Notes: generated by a model from the letters alone, not told the origin. A stretch of 64,000 bases of DNA from Bermanella sp044597725 (GCF_044597725.1 NZ_CP139003.1:1674001-1738000); one strand, 5' to 3'. Numbered from the stretch's first letter, positions 23,615-32,923 are shown. A program made the numbers and translations.

Positions 23615-26032
23615 ATGAGTGAACAAGAATTGCCAAATACAGAGCCTGAACATTACATAACCTCGCCTAAGGCTGAGCCTTTTTTAGAGCGTGTTGTATT
23701 TACTCAGCGTGGAATATTTTTAACTATATTGTTGTTGCTAACTGTTTTTATGGGTTACAACGCGATACAAGTAGGACTTGATTCCCGCTCAGAAAAATAT
23801 ATTCCCTTAGAGCATGAATACATTAAAAACCATTTGCGCCACGCCAATGATTTAAGCAGCGGTTTGAATAACATACAAATAGTTGTCGAAACCACTGAAG
23901 GGGATATCTTTAATGCTGAATACATGGAAACGTTACGTAAAATTAACGATGACGTTTTCTTATATATAAACGGTGCTAACCGCTCTAAATTGAAGTCACT
24001 ATGGACGCCAAACGTCCGTTGGACAGAAGTGACAGAGCAAGGTTTCCAGGGTGGTCCGGTTATTCCTTCTACTTATAATGGCAGTGATGAGAGTATCGAG
24101 CAGTTACGCCAAAATGTACTGAAGTCAGGTCAAATTGGTCGCTTAGTTGCAAACAACTTTAAGTCCACGCTGATTGACGTGCCTCTATATGAGCTTGACC
24201 CTGAAACAGGCAAACCGTTAGACCCTAAAACACTATCCGATGCCCTAGAAGAGCGTATTCGCGACAAATATAGCAGCGATACCATCAATATTCATATCAT
24301 AGGTTTCCCTAAGAAAATGGCTGACCTTATGGATGGTGCATATAATGTTGCGTTATTCTTCCTAGGTGCGATTTTTATAACAACCTTCCTGCTTTTCATT
24401 TATAGCCGTTGCATACGCGGAACCATTGTTCCGGTTATTTGTTCTATCGTTGCGGTTATCTGGCAGCTAGGTATTTTGAATCTTATCGGCTTTGGTATAG
24501 ACCCATACTCAATGTTGGTACCGTTTTTAGTATTTGCCATCGGTATTAGCCATGGTGTGCAAATTATTAATGGAATCGCCATAGAGTCGGGCAAAGGAGC
24601 TGGTAAAGAAATGTCTGCACGGCTTGCCTTTAGAGGTTTGTATGTGCCCGGCATGTTAGCCTTGCTTTCTGATGCGATTGGCTTTTTAACCTTACTGTTT
24701 ATTCAAATAACTGTAATTAAAGAACTGGCCATCGCAGCCTCTATTGGTGTTGCGGTTATAATTGTTACCAACCTTATTTTACTGCCATTACTTATGTCCT
24801 ACGTGGGCATTAGCCGAAGCGGTGTTAAGCACGCGGAAAAAGTTGAGCAGTCTCAACCACTGTTATGGCGTGTTGTCGCTAAATTCACTCACGCCAAAGT
24901 GGCGGTGCCTGCTATTTTAGTGGCTATTGGTTTAGCGGTTGTTGGTGTTATTGGCAGCCAGGATTTAAAAATTGGCGACCTTGATAAAGGCGCACCTGAG
25001 TTACGCCCTGATTCTCGTTACAACCAAGATAATGCGTTTGTTGTCGATAACTACTCCACGAGCTCGGATGTCTTGGTCATAATGGCAGAGACGCCTGTCG
25101 AGCAATGTGCAAGCTTTGAAGCATTGGACGCCATGGATAGATTAATGTGGACAATGGAAAATGTGAAAGGCGTACAATCAGCCGTATCATTAGTAACCGT
25201 GTCTAAACTGGTTACCAAAGGTATGAACGAAGGTAATCCTAAATGGTCGGCACTTTCTCGTAACCAGAATATACTTAACTCCAGTATTCAACGTGCGCCT
25301 AGCGGTATGCTTAATCCGAACTGCTCAATGGTGCCCATTCTTATATTTTTGAATGATCACAAAGCAGAAACCCTAGATAGAGCGGTAAAAGCAGCAGGGG
25401 AGTTTGCAAGTGGTTATGAAAACAATGAATACGTACAATTTAAACTAGCGTCTGGTAATGCGGGTGTTGAAGCCGCTACAAACCAAGTAATCGAAAAAGC
25501 GCAAACGTTGATGCTTATTTTCGTTTATATCGTGGTATCGGTTTTGTGTTTCATTACCTTCCGATCAATACGTGCGGTTATTTGTATCATTACACCGTTA
25601 GCCCTAACTTCAATTCTTTGTCAGGCCTTAATGGCGCAGATGGGAATTGGTGTAAAAGTAGCAACCTTACCTGTAATAGCCTTGGGTGTTGGTATTGGTG
25701 TTGACTATGGTATTTATATTTATAGTCGTTTAGAGGCTTGGTTAATTGAAGGAAAAAGCTTGCATGACGCATTCTTTGAAACCTTAAAAACAACCGGTAA
25801 AGCAGTTAGCTTTACAGGCTTGACCCTAGCGATTGGTGTTGGTACTTGGATTTGGTCACCCATTAAATTCCAAGCAGATATGGGTATTTTGTTAACCTTT
25901 ATGTTCATTTGGAATATGATCGGTGCCTTGCTCTTGTTACCAGCGTTAGCCCGCTATGTGCTAAAGCCTGAGCGTATCGTTGCAAAGCACATAGAAAAAC
26001 ACGGTAATCATAAACCAGCCGAAAACTTTTAA
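23615..26032 (+). CDS. MMPL/RND-family transporter
   Basis: 805 residues with two six-helix halves, each preceded by a periplasmic domain, the RND/MMPL layout. Helix 1 is near residues 30-50; the first sterol-sensing-like group is about 240-395 and the second about 625-790. Conserved stretches include FVFAIGISHGVQIINGIA and LGVGIGVDYGIYIYSRLEAW, holding the acidic and polar residues of proton relays. It probably exports a hydrophobic compound with the DUF1329 and YCF48 proteins. Ends at a strong terminator. Confidence 0.88.
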   Translation: MSEQELPNTEPEHYITSPKAEPFLERVVFTQRGIFLTILLLLTVFMGYNAIQVGLDSRSEKYIPLEHEYIKNHLRHANDLSSGLNNIQIVVETTEGDIFNAEYMETLRKINDDVFLYINGANRSKLKSLWTPNVRWTEVTEQGFQGGPVIPSTYNGSDESIEQLRQNVLKSGQIGRLVANNFKSTLIDVPLYELDPETGKPLDPKTLSDALEERIRDKYSSDTINIHIIGFPKKMADLMDGAYNVALFFLGAIFITTFLLFIYSRCIRGTIVPVICSIVAVIWQLGILNLIGFGIDPYSMLVPFLVFAIGISHGVQIINGIAIESGKGAGKEMSARLAFRGLYVPGMLALLSDAIGFLTLLFIQITVIKELAIAASIGVAVIIVTNLILLPLLMSYVGISRSGVKHAEKVEQSQPLLWRVVAKFTHAKVAVPAILVAIGLAVVGVIGSQDLKIGDLDKGAPELRPDSRYNQDNAFVVDNYSTSSDVLVIMAETPVEQCASFEALDAMDRLMWTMENVKGVQSAVSLVTVSKLVTKGMNEGNPKWSALSRNQNILNSSIQRAPSGMLNPNCSMVPILIFLNDHKAETLDRAVKAAGEFASGYENNEYVQFKLASGNAGVEAATNQVIEKAQTLMLIFVYIVVSVLCFITFRSIRAVICIITPLALTSILCQALMAQMGIGVKVATLPVIALGVGIGVDYGIYIYSRLEAWLIEGKSLHDAFFETLKTTGKAVSFTGLTLAIGVGTWIWSPIKFQADMGILLTFMFIWNMIGALLLLPALARYVLKPERIVAKHIEKHGNHKPAENF

Positions 26033-26061
26033 AACTTAAACGTTTTCGCAAACACAATAAG

Positions 26062-26097
26062 AACACCCAGTGTGCTTAGCCGCACTGGGTGTTTTTT
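26062..26097 (+). terminator. Terminator after the MMPL gene
   Basis: AACACCCAGTG at 26062-26072 pairs perfectly with CACTGGGTGTT at 26083-26093, followed by TTTT. It closes the DUF1329/YCF48/MMPL operon and lies just upstream of the RluA-like gene, which argues against a start for that gene at ATG 26070. Confidence 0.9.
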
Positions 26098-26117
26098 GTT
26101 ATTACGGAATACTCATA

Positions 26118-26789
26118 TTGAAGATTGAAATAATTAGTGAACACGCCGATTGGCTGGTTGCTTATAAGCCTGAAAATTTAGACTTTCATGATAACCAAGG
26201 AGAGTCTGGCTTTTTTTCATTGTTAAGTGCTCAGGTGGGTTACAAATTGTACCCGGTTCATCGTCTGGATAAACCCACCTCAGGATTAATGTTAGTGGCT
26301 AAGCATGAGATGGCTTGTCGGCAATTAAATGAATTATTTCGTGATGGGAATATTGATAAATTTTACTTGGCCGTTGTTGGTAACAAGCTGAAAAAGAAGC
26401 AAGGCAAAGTAAAAGGCGATATGACTAAAGCTCGGAATGGCAGCTTTAAACTATTAAAAACTCTAGAAAACCCAGCGCTTACTCAGTTTATATCCGTAAG
26501 CCTCATGCCCAAATATCGCCTATGTTTATTAAAACCCAAAACGGGTCGAACTCATCAGCTACGGGTAGCGCTCAAAAGTTTAGCTGCGCCTATTATAGGT
26601 GATAAGCGTTACGGCGGTGAGGTATCCGATAGGCTCTATTTGCATGCATATGGGCTAGCATTTAACTGGCAGGGTAAACAACATTGTTTCAGTGTCTTAC
26701 CTACTGATGGGGTATTATTTAAAAGTACCGAAATGACTCAGTGTCTTGAGTCGTGGCAAGCTCCATGGCAACTCAACTGGCCCCAGTGA
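26118..26789 (+). CDS. RluA-like pseudouridine synthase, probable TTG start
   Basis: About 223 residues. VHRLDKPTSGLMLVAKHE carries the catalytic Asp; KTGRTHQLRVALKSLAAPIIGDKRYGG closes the domain; no S4 domain. It fits the short RluA-like group of gammaproteobacteria, target unknown. The first ATG in frame (26070) lies inside the preceding terminator hairpin, and its leader is hydrophobic and unlike the family. I therefore place the start at TTG 26118, directly before KIEIISEHADWLVAYKP, with GGA about 10 bases upstream. It is the second RluA-family gene here. Confidence 0.8.
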   Translation: MKIEIISEHADWLVAYKPENLDFHDNQGESGFFSLLSAQVGYKLYPVHRLDKPTSGLMLVAKHEMACRQLNELFRDGNIDKFYLAVVGNKLKKKQGKVKGDMTKARNGSFKLLKTLENPALTQFISVSLMPKYRLCLLKPKTGRTHQLRVALKSLAAPIIGDKRYGGEVSDRLYLHAYGLAFNWQGKQHCFSVLPTDGVLFKSTEMTQCLESWQAPWQLNWPQ

Positions 26790-26845
26790 TTATTTATGGT
26801 ACAGTTTAGAACACTTCTTTCATTACTGAATAAGGACGCACTATT

Positions 26846-28132
26846 ATGGCATTTCCGCGCAAAGTAGCCATTGTTGCCGCTAATCGTATTCCATTTGCTA
26901 AGTCGAATACTGACTATTTTGGTGTCGATAACCAAAAGATGTTGGCGGCTGCCATTCAGGGCATTGTCGACAAAGCCAACCTGCATGGTAAGCCCGTGGG
27001 TGAGGTGGTGGCAGGTGCCGTTATGAAACATAGCCGTGATTTTAACTTGGTACGAGAGACGGTGTTAGATACCACCCTATGTGCAACCACGCCAAGCACA
27101 GATCTACAGCAAGCCTGTGGTACTGGGTTACAGTCTATTATTACGGTTGCAAATAAGATTGCCCTTGGGCAAATCGACTCGGCCATTGCGGGTGGCGTCG
27201 ATACAACCAGTGACGCGCCAATTGCAGTGAGTGACGGTTTACAAGCTATGCTAATGAACCTTAATAAAGCCCGCTCAACTGGTGAACGTTTACGTATCTT
27301 GCTGTCTTTCCGCCCACGTTTTTTATTACCTCGTTTGCCTCGTAATGGTGAGCCACGTACAGGTTTGAGTATGGGAGGACACACCGAATTAACCGCCAAA
27401 CGCTGGAATATTCCACGCGAAGAGCAAGACCAGCTTGCCTTTGAAAGTCATCAAAAATTGAATGCAGCATATGAAAGCGGCTTTATGGGTGATCTCATTA
27501 GTGAATTTAACGGTCTGAAAAAAGACAATCTTTTGCGTCCGCAAACCAGTGTTGAAAAACTCAATACACTTAAACCAGCATTTGATAAAGATAACGGCAC
27601 GCTGACAGCCGGTAATAGCTCAGCATTAACCGATGGTGCCTCTGCTGTTTTACTTGCCAGTGAAGACTGGGCAAAACAGCACGATTTGCCCGTACTGGCT
27701 TACATAAGCGATTATGAAACCGCCGCGGTAGATTTTATCGGTAAAGATTCGTCTTATGAAGATGATTTGTTATTGGCTCCGGCTTATGCGGTTCCACGTA
27801 TGTTGGCGCGCAATGACCTTAAACTTCAAGACTTTGATTTTTATGAGATACATGAGGCGTTTGCTGCGCAAGTACTGGCGACATTGAATGTTTGGAATGA
27901 TGAAGAGTTCTGTAAGTCACGGTTAGGGCTCGATGGTGTGTTAGGTACTATTGACCGCAGTAAGCTAAATGTAAATGGTAGTTCCCTTGCTACTGGCCAT
28001 CCGTTTGCTGCAACCGGTGGCCGTATCATCGGTAACCTAGCGAAACTGCTCTCGCAAAAAGGACAAGGCCGCGGGTTGGTGAGTATTTGTGCTGCTGGCG
28101 GTCAAGGCGTGGTGGCCATTTTAGAACGTTAA
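26846..28132 (+). CDS. fadI: FadI-like thiolase (acetyl-CoA acyltransferase)
   Basis: A 428-residue thiolase that performs the last, thiolytic step of beta-oxidation or its reverse. Catalytic Cys91 is in QQACGTGLQS; the His is in HEAFAAQ; the GHPFAATGGR and CAAGGQG blocks follow. The loop NKARSTGERLRILLSFRPRFLLPRLP resembles E. coli FadI and the trifunctional-protein beta subunit, so FadI is a better match than short-chain thiolases. No fadJ-like gene adjoins. AAGGACGC precedes the ATG. Confidence 0.85.
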   Translation: MAFPRKVAIVAANRIPFAKSNTDYFGVDNQKMLAAAIQGIVDKANLHGKPVGEVVAGAVMKHSRDFNLVRETVLDTTLCATTPSTDLQQACGTGLQSIITVANKIALGQIDSAIAGGVDTTSDAPIAVSDGLQAMLMNLNKARSTGERLRILLSFRPRFLLPRLPRNGEPRTGLSMGGHTELTAKRWNIPREEQDQLAFESHQKLNAAYESGFMGDLISEFNGLKKDNLLRPQTSVEKLNTLKPAFDKDNGTLTAGNSSALTDGASAVLLASEDWAKQHDLPVLAYISDYETAAVDFIGKDSSYEDDLLLAPAYAVPRMLARNDLKLQDFDFYEIHEAFAAQVLATLNVWNDEEFCKSRLGLDGVLGTIDRSKLNVNGSSLATGHPFAATGGRIIGNLAKLLSQKGQGRGLVSICAAGGQGVVAILER

Positions 28133-28139
28133 TTTAGGT

Positions 28140-28877
28140 TTAGCCTAAGTTGAACTTATGTTTGTTAAGCTGGGTTTGTGCCCAGCTTAACAATAAGTTA
28201 ATTAACGTAAAAATCACTAGCCCTAACAGCACAATGAGTACTGCAATATATCCGAACAGGTCGGGTGCTTTCATTAATATGGTCATTAATGATTCTTGAT
28301 AGTAGAAAAACCACTGATGATTTTCGGGGAATATCCACTCGTGAAGCTCATAAAACACCGTAACAGGGCCAATAATGACAACAATTAGAGCGAGTAAAAG
28401 CGACACCGATACAACCGCTATGGTTTGCTGCTTGATGTTGGGTAATGTTTGTTTACTGAGCAACATATAACTACTTATGGCCAATAAAATGGCCACTGCA
28501 AGTAAGCCCAGCGCATCTACGATTTCGATTAAATTCGCCACATCTTGTAAGTGTATTACCTCGGGTTCACGTAAGAGTGTATCAATAGGTTGATTCTGCT
28601 CGTCGAGGTACTGAATCTCTGCTAAACCTGTTCCTTTATTGTGAATCGCAATGGTAATTTGCTCGAATAAGCGAACATGTTCATTTTTTGTTGTGGTTTC
28701 AAAGCTTGAGCGATAACGATTTTGGGGGCCGTAGTGGCTAATATGTTCATCGATGTTCATCCATTCATATAAAGCGCTATAGCCGAAATTAAGGCTAGCC
28801 AATAGATACCAGCTTATAAAAAGGGCGGTTAATAAGGCACTGAGACTAAATAATGGAATTCTAAGCCAAGCTTTCAT
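28140..28877 (-). CDS. DUF1461-like integral membrane protein
   Basis: 245 residues with five likely membrane segments (about 7-29, 118-140, 150-178, 200-225 and 215-235 by hydrophobicity). The stretch VFYELHEWIFPENHQWFFYYQESLMTIL fits the F-H-x-x-F-F-P-x-x-x-W pattern of DUF1461, and the early LNFGYSALYEW fits its first periplasmic loop. Function unknown. It converges on the thiolase gene with seven bases between stops. Confidence 0.6.
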   Translation of the reverse strand: MKAWLRIPLFSLSALLTALFISWYLLASLNFGYSALYEWMNIDEHISHYGPQNRYRSSFETTTKNEHVRLFEQITIAIHNKGTGLAEIQYLDEQNQPIDTLLREPEVIHLQDVANLIEIVDALGLLAVAILLAISSYMLLSKQTLPNIKQQTIAVVSVSLLLALIVVIIGPVTVFYELHEWIFPENHQWFFYYQESLMTILMKAPDLFGYIAVLIVLLGLVIFTLINLLLSWAQTQLNKHKFNLG

Positions 28878-29141
28878 AAGGCGGATATATTATTGCTAAA
28901 GATTAAAGGGTGTAAGATTGACATGTTATTAGGTGAGGTCAAGGGCTTTATTTTATACCGTTATCAAGACCTGTGTTAGGCGAATCTTGATTAAACAATT
29001 CGACTTCAAATACGACTGTAGTGAGTGTCAGGGCCAAAGCCATAGCTTAGAGAGCGGGATGTTAGATTAAAACTTGTCAATTGTGGGCACTCACGCTAGT
29101 GTGTGCGCTTATTTTTACCGAGTCACAGTGACGGATGTGTT

Positions 29142-29543
29142 ATGGAACACAAAAAATTTACAACTACTGGATTACTCCGAATATTTAACGCCACTAATTA
29201 TAGTTTTAAAGGTATAAAAAGAGCGTGGAAAACGGAAGCGGCGGTTCGACAAGAATTCTTGCTGGCTGCGGTTATGGTGCCGGTAGCGGTTTTATTAGCT
29301 CATAGTATTACGCAATTGGCGATTATGCTGTTAAGCCTATTTATTGTCATAATTACTGAGTTGTTAAATACGGCTATTGAATACGCCATTGATCGTATTG
29401 GCACAGAACGTCATGAGCTATCGGGAGCGGCTAAAGATATTGCAAGTGCTGCTGTTTTCTTTAGTTTATTTCAAGTAGGGGCTATTTGGGGCGTGATTGT
29501 GTTGTTTAATTTAGGCTGGTTGCCTCTGCCCATCAGCTTCTAG
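29142..29543 (+). CDS. dgkA: Diacylglycerol kinase
   Basis: Small trimeric inner-membrane kinase that recycles diacylglycerol to phosphatidic acid. 133 residues with three membrane helices; catalytic and metal residues are in ELLNTAIEYAIDRI and HELSGAAKDIASAAV. The start at 29142 (MEHKKFTTTG) follows ACGGA by eight bases; a longer frame from 29103 has no family support. The 264-base gap upstream holds a hairpin at 29087-29106 and a GTCACAGTGAC palindrome at 29122-29132 but no gene. Confidence 0.93.
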   Translation: MEHKKFTTTGLLRIFNATNYSFKGIKRAWKTEAAVRQEFLLAAVMVPVAVLLAHSITQLAIMLLSLFIVIITELLNTAIEYAIDRIGTERHELSGAAKDIASAAVFFSLFQVGAIWGVIVLFNLGWLPLPISF

Positions 29544-29562
29544 GATGAATCAGGTGATATTT

Positions 29563-30060
29563 ATGGATAAAAAAGTCATCAAGTTTAGTTTGTTGTGCGG
29601 TACCTTATTCGCATTAATTTTATCGTATCCTGTTATCGTTGATAGTACAGCGCAGTTTCCTGTTATTAATATCGTAGCGGGGTACGTGGCAAGTTTTGCC
29701 TGCTTCTATTTTTCTCAGATGTTGAGTCTTTCGGAAAAGCTTAATAACGACGAAACACAACCTAACATGGCTCATATTGAGGCACTTTATAGACAAGCCA
29801 TGATTGTGGTAAAGAATGCCGAGAAAACCAATGCCGTGTTTAAACATCAATTAGCGTATGTGCAAAAGTTAATAGAAAAGAGTAGGCATTTACAACCAGG
29901 GCCCGATTTTGAACGTACCCATGAAGAACTAACCCACGAACTTTCCGTCCTTGAAAAGCATGTTCAACACATTACCGTAGAAATGCAAAAAAATGTGAGA
30001 CTGGGTGAAAAGCTACAACAGACGGTCGCTAACATCGATCCAGAAATTGGTATTCTTTAG
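29563..30060 (+). CDS. Hypothetical membrane protein with coiled coil
   Basis: 165 residues that I do not recognise. Two membrane segments (about 6-25 and 31-50) are followed by a long helical, charged region (about 60-155) with heptad-like spacing. The start at 29563 has AGGTGA five bases upstream; an ATG at 29545 lacks one. It follows dgkA closely and its stop overlaps the convergent PAS gene by four bases. It could be a small signalling or division accessory protein, but nothing in the sequence decides this. Confidence 0.6.
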   Translation: MDKKVIKFSLLCGTLFALILSYPVIVDSTAQFPVINIVAGYVASFACFYFSQMLSLSEKLNNDETQPNMAHIEALYRQAMIVVKNAEKTNAVFKHQLAYVQKLIEKSRHLQPGPDFERTHEELTHELSVLEKHVQHITVEMQKNVRLGEKLQQTVANIDPEIGIL

Positions 30061-30524
30061 TTGGTTTGAGTTTGTTTATCTAATAGTTTTTGCAAGTCAA
30101 TTTGGTTGACGGCTGCTCGTGTTACATCGTATACGATAAGACAAATGTGATCGGTACTGCCATCTGTGTTGCTTAACGGAATTAATGTGGCATTTTGATA
30201 CATGTGATCGGCTCGGCCTGTAATGGGGTGGTTATTTTGAAACTTGAAAAGATACGGCCGCTGTTCATAAATGACAAAAGCCCGTGTATTTAATAAAAAA
30301 ACAGCCTCAGCTTTTTTCCTAAACCATACTTCATCAATTTCTGGAAATAGCGAAAATAAGCTTTTGTCCTTTGTCTGATCTGGCCGTAAACCACTGTGGT
30401 TTTCCATAAAGCTATTCCATAGCTGTATTTCGTAATCTCGGTTAAGTACCACTAACCCCGCATCAATTGTTTGCAGTATATCCATTAACCAATGGAATTC
30501 CGTCATTTCAAATGAATCAGACAT
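30057..30524 (-). CDS. PAS-domain protein
   Basis: 155 residues consisting of essentially one PAS domain: ILQTIDAGLVVLNRDYEIQLWNSFMENHSGL near residue 16, then YQNATLIPLSNTDGSTDHICLIVYDVT near 108. No output domain is present, so it should act by binding a partner. It is the last gene of a three-gene minus-strand set with a receiver protein and a CheC-like phosphatase. GGAAG lies eight bases before the ATG. Confidence 0.82.
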   Translation of the reverse strand: MSDSFEMTEFHWLMDILQTIDAGLVVLNRDYEIQLWNSFMENHSGLRPDQTKDKSLFSLFPEIDEVWFRKKAEAVFLLNTRAFVIYEQRPYLFKFQNNHPITGRADHMYQNATLIPLSNTDGSTDHICLIVYDVTRAAVNQIDLQKLLDKQTQTN

Positions 30525-30526
30525 GA

Positions 30527-31141
30527 TTAATCTTCCAATAAAAAGCTAATGAGACGTTGTAAGTGAAGAACACTGTCTTCGGTAAATAATAGAAGCAAAT
30601 CGCAATTTATGTTGTGGCCTTCGATGGTATAGTTAATCTCAATTGCCATGGTTCGTTGCCATCGAGCTTGTTGCTCACTAATTAAGTCTGCAATATGGCA
30701 ATGTTGCCCTAACACAATGGGATGGCTTTGACTAAAATCAATATCCAGTTGCCCCCCGATGCCCTGCACACAAGCACCGTTTAATACATTTGCAACATCC
30801 ATGAGCATTTCTAATTCTTCGTGCTGTGTTTGTGTATCCTTGTAGTTGAGTAACTTGGAGATATCTTCAAAACTGGCGTCATTAAAGATAAGTAATGCTT
30901 CGCCAGCGATGCCTGATCCTATAAAGCCTTGGCAAACTGCGCTTACGGAAGATGCATCTTCAAGTGATTTGAGCGTCATGGTAAATTCGTTTACTTCAAT
31001 AATGTTGACGTTTGGTATAGGCAATACTACGTATACGTTCAATAAACGAGCAAGCCTATCAGCAGCTTGTCCCATGGCCACATTTGTAATTTCCTGAATA
31101 CAATCGCGCTCATCTTCGGTCAGCTCTAGAGGCTCAGTCAT
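30527..31141 (-). CDS. CheC-like phosphatase
   Basis: 204 residues resembling CheC/CheX phosphatases, which dephosphorylate CheY-type receivers. The first active-site helix reads IQEITNVAMGQAADRLA (E-x-x-N-x-x-x-G), intact. The second reads LMDVANVLNGACVQGIG, with Asp where Glu is usual, so it may be active at one site or at both. The start at 31141 is preceded by a perfect AGGAGG and overlaps the receiver-gene stop by eight bases. Its natural substrate is the adjacent receiver protein. Confidence 0.8.
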   Translation of the reverse strand: MTEPLELTEDERDCIQEITNVAMGQAADRLARLLNVYVVLPIPNVNIIEVNEFTMTLKSLEDASSVSAVCQGFIGSGIAGEALLIFNDASFEDISKLLNYKDTQTQHEELEMLMDVANVLNGACVQGIGGQLDIDFSQSHPIVLGQHCHIADLISEQQARWQRTMAIEINYTIEGHNINCDLLLLFTEDSVLHLQRLISFLLED

Positions 31142-31514
31142 CTTCACCTCCTAACAAACCGTATTCATCTAAGACCGAGTAGATTTTTTCTTTATCAACG
31201 GGTTTTTTAATAAAATCCAATGCACCTAGTTTCTTTACCCGTTCTCGTGCTTCGGGTTGAATATCACCTGACACAACAATCACAATTATGGGTAAATCTC
31301 TTTGTTTTATGATTTCTAGAGTTTCGTACCCGTCCATGACAGGCATCGTCAAATCAAGGAACAGTACTTCGTGTTGACCTTGTTGAATAATTTCAATGGC
31401 TTCTTCGCCATTTTTAGCAAAGGTAACTTCAGCATTTAGGTTTTCTGGAAGGGCACGAGCCATTTGCTTTCGCGCCATGTTTGAATCATCACAAATTAAG
31501 ACATGAGTGTTCAT
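31134..31514 (-). CDS. Single-domain response regulator (CheY-like)
   Basis: 126 residues forming one receiver domain: ICDDSN with the acidic pair near residue 9, the phospho-acceptor Asp in LFLDLTMPVMDGYE near 54, VVSGD near 82 and FIKKPV with the conserved Lys near 107. No output domain. First gene of the receiver/CheC-like/PAS trio; no histidine kinase is adjacent, so phosphate must come from elsewhere. Stop codon lies inside the next gene's start. Confidence 0.9.
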   Translation of the reverse strand: MNTHVLICDDSNMARKQMARALPENLNAEVTFAKNGEEAIEIIQQGQHEVLFLDLTMPVMDGYETLEIIKQRDLPIIVIVVSGDIQPEARERVKKLGALDFIKKPVDKEKIYSVLDEYGLLGGEDD

Positions 31515-31614
31515 GGGTAGCCCAAACAGTGGAAATCTTATGTAAGTAAAGAAGTCATTTGCAGATATGGCAAGCGGTGGGGATATGATTGTAGGTTATG
31601 AGCAAGTTCGCAGT

Positions 31615-32169
31615 TTAAGCCTGTTGGCTGATGAGTTCTGATTTAATGTTTGCTCCCCAGCGATATTGACCTGTTCCACCTGACTTAGGCACGACTCGAT
31701 GACATGGAATACACCAAGCCAAAGGGTTGCGTGCCACCGCGCTAGCGATGGCTCGTACCGAAGTAGGCTGGCCTAGGTGCTGTGCTAATTTTGAATAGCT
31801 CCATTCGTTGTGTTGGGGGATCTGGGTTAATCCATACCAAACCCTTAGTTGAAAGAGTGTGCCTATTAATACGAAGTGTTCAGGCTTATGCCATGGGTCA
31901 TTAATATAGTTTGGTAGGCAAGGTGGGATGCTTGAATCTCGTTTGATCTCTAATTTTGACTGGTATTGTTGGTAAAATTCAGCCCAAGCGTCATCCGTAT
32001 TGTTATGAAAGCCTAGGTAACAGCAACCAAGGGCGCTGTTAACAGCGCCTAGTGTGCCATACGGTGACGTGTGCAGGGTAACACTAAAGGAGGATGGTAC
32101 TGAGCTCTCGTGGCGATGCTCAGGCGATGGGCTGACCCCAGGCAAGGACCGAATAACCAAGTTTTTCAT
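31615..32169 (-). CDS. ogt: Methylated-DNA-protein-cysteine methyltransferase
   Basis: Repairs O6-alkylguanine by transferring the alkyl group to its own Cys. 184 residues; the C-terminal domain has ARNPLAWCIPCHRVVPKSGGTGQYRWG, with the acceptor Cys in PCHRV, and the helix-turn-helix region SYSKLAQHLGQPTSVRAIASA. The N-terminal part (about 25-85) is the weakly conserved RNaseH-like fold of Ogt. Cys in WCIPC gives an additional Cys three residues before the active one. Confidence 0.92.
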   Translation of the reverse strand: MKNLVIRSLPGVSPSPEHRHESSVPSSFSVTLHTSPYGTLGAVNSALGCCYLGFHNNTDDAWAEFYQQYQSKLEIKRDSSIPPCLPNYINDPWHKPEHFVLIGTLFQLRVWYGLTQIPQHNEWSYSKLAQHLGQPTSVRAIASAVARNPLAWCIPCHRVVPKSGGTGQYRWGANIKSELISQQA

Positions 32170-32209
32170 ATCGCCCCCACGGGTACTGTTTCATTATGAA
32201 GTAAACAGT

Positions 32210-32923
32210 TTACCGTGCTAGCTGGTTTAATGCATGGATTTCTTGGCTCATAGCTTGGTGGCATGTATCCATTAGCTTGGCCGCGTCTTTTACGGTCAGA
32301 CCCTCTGTTGATATTGGGTCAAGTGCTTTGACATGGGCGGTACCGTTATCGAATTTGCCTAAACTAAAATGCTCAAGATAGGCGCTACAGACCACAGGTA
32401 CAATAGGCACACCAGCATTGATGGCGGTTACAAAGGCTCCCTTTTTAAAGGGAAGCATATTCTTGCCGCGGTTACGGGTGCCTTCAGGGAAGATCCATAT
32501 GCTGGTATTTTTATTTATAAGAGCGTCGCGGGTTGTGTCCATTGCCGCCATGGCACGTTTATTATTGCCGCGGTCAATCATTACATTGCCAGCAAGCCAA
32601 TATAATTGACCAAACAGCGGAACCCACTTTAAGCTCTTTTTACCAAGGCTTACGGTTCGCTTAGGTACGGTTGAGCCTAATACAAATAGGTCCCAGTTAC
32701 TTTGGTGGTTTGCCACAATAATACAAGGACGGTTCTGGTCGATGGCCTCAAGATTATAGGTCTTTCTCTTTAAACCAATAATGGCAAGACCTGGAATCCC
32801 ATATACTTTGGCGCACAAACGGCTGTTGGTAGGATGAAATGGACGCAAAATACCGATGGCCAAACCAACAAATGAGGCAATTAGAAAGTGAAAAGCAAGG
32901 AGAGGAATTCGAATAATATGCAT
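32210..32923 (-). CDS. plsC: 1-acyl-glycerol-3-phosphate acyltransferase
   Basis: Acylates lysophosphatidic acid at position 2 in phospholipid synthesis. 237 residues: an N-terminal membrane helix (about 5-25), the NHQSNWD (H-x4-D) catalytic motif near residue 73, then FPEGTRNRGK near 144 and the GVPIVPVV block near 171. The intact H-x4-D and EGTR motifs support activity. It stands alone on the minus strand between ogt and the rim operon. Confidence 0.92.
   Translation of the reverse strand: MHIIRIPLLAFHFLIASFVGLAIGILRPFHPTNSRLCAKVYGIPGLAIIGLKRKTYNLEAIDQNRPCIIVANHQSNWDLFVLGSTVPKRTVSLGKKSLKWVPLFGQLYWLAGNVMIDRGNNKRAMAAMDTTRDALINKNTSIWIFPEGTRNRGKNMLPFKKGAFVTAINAGVPIVPVVCSAYLEHFSLGKFDNGTAHVKALDPISTEGLTVKDAAKLMDTCHQAMSQEIHALNQLAR

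Noticed and set aside
29087..29113. Hairpin GCAC-CAC/GTG-GTGC with a following T-run ahead of dgkA
   Set aside because: It looks like a terminator, but no plus-strand gene precedes it and the stem has a central mismatch. An attenuator is possible but not supported enough to list.
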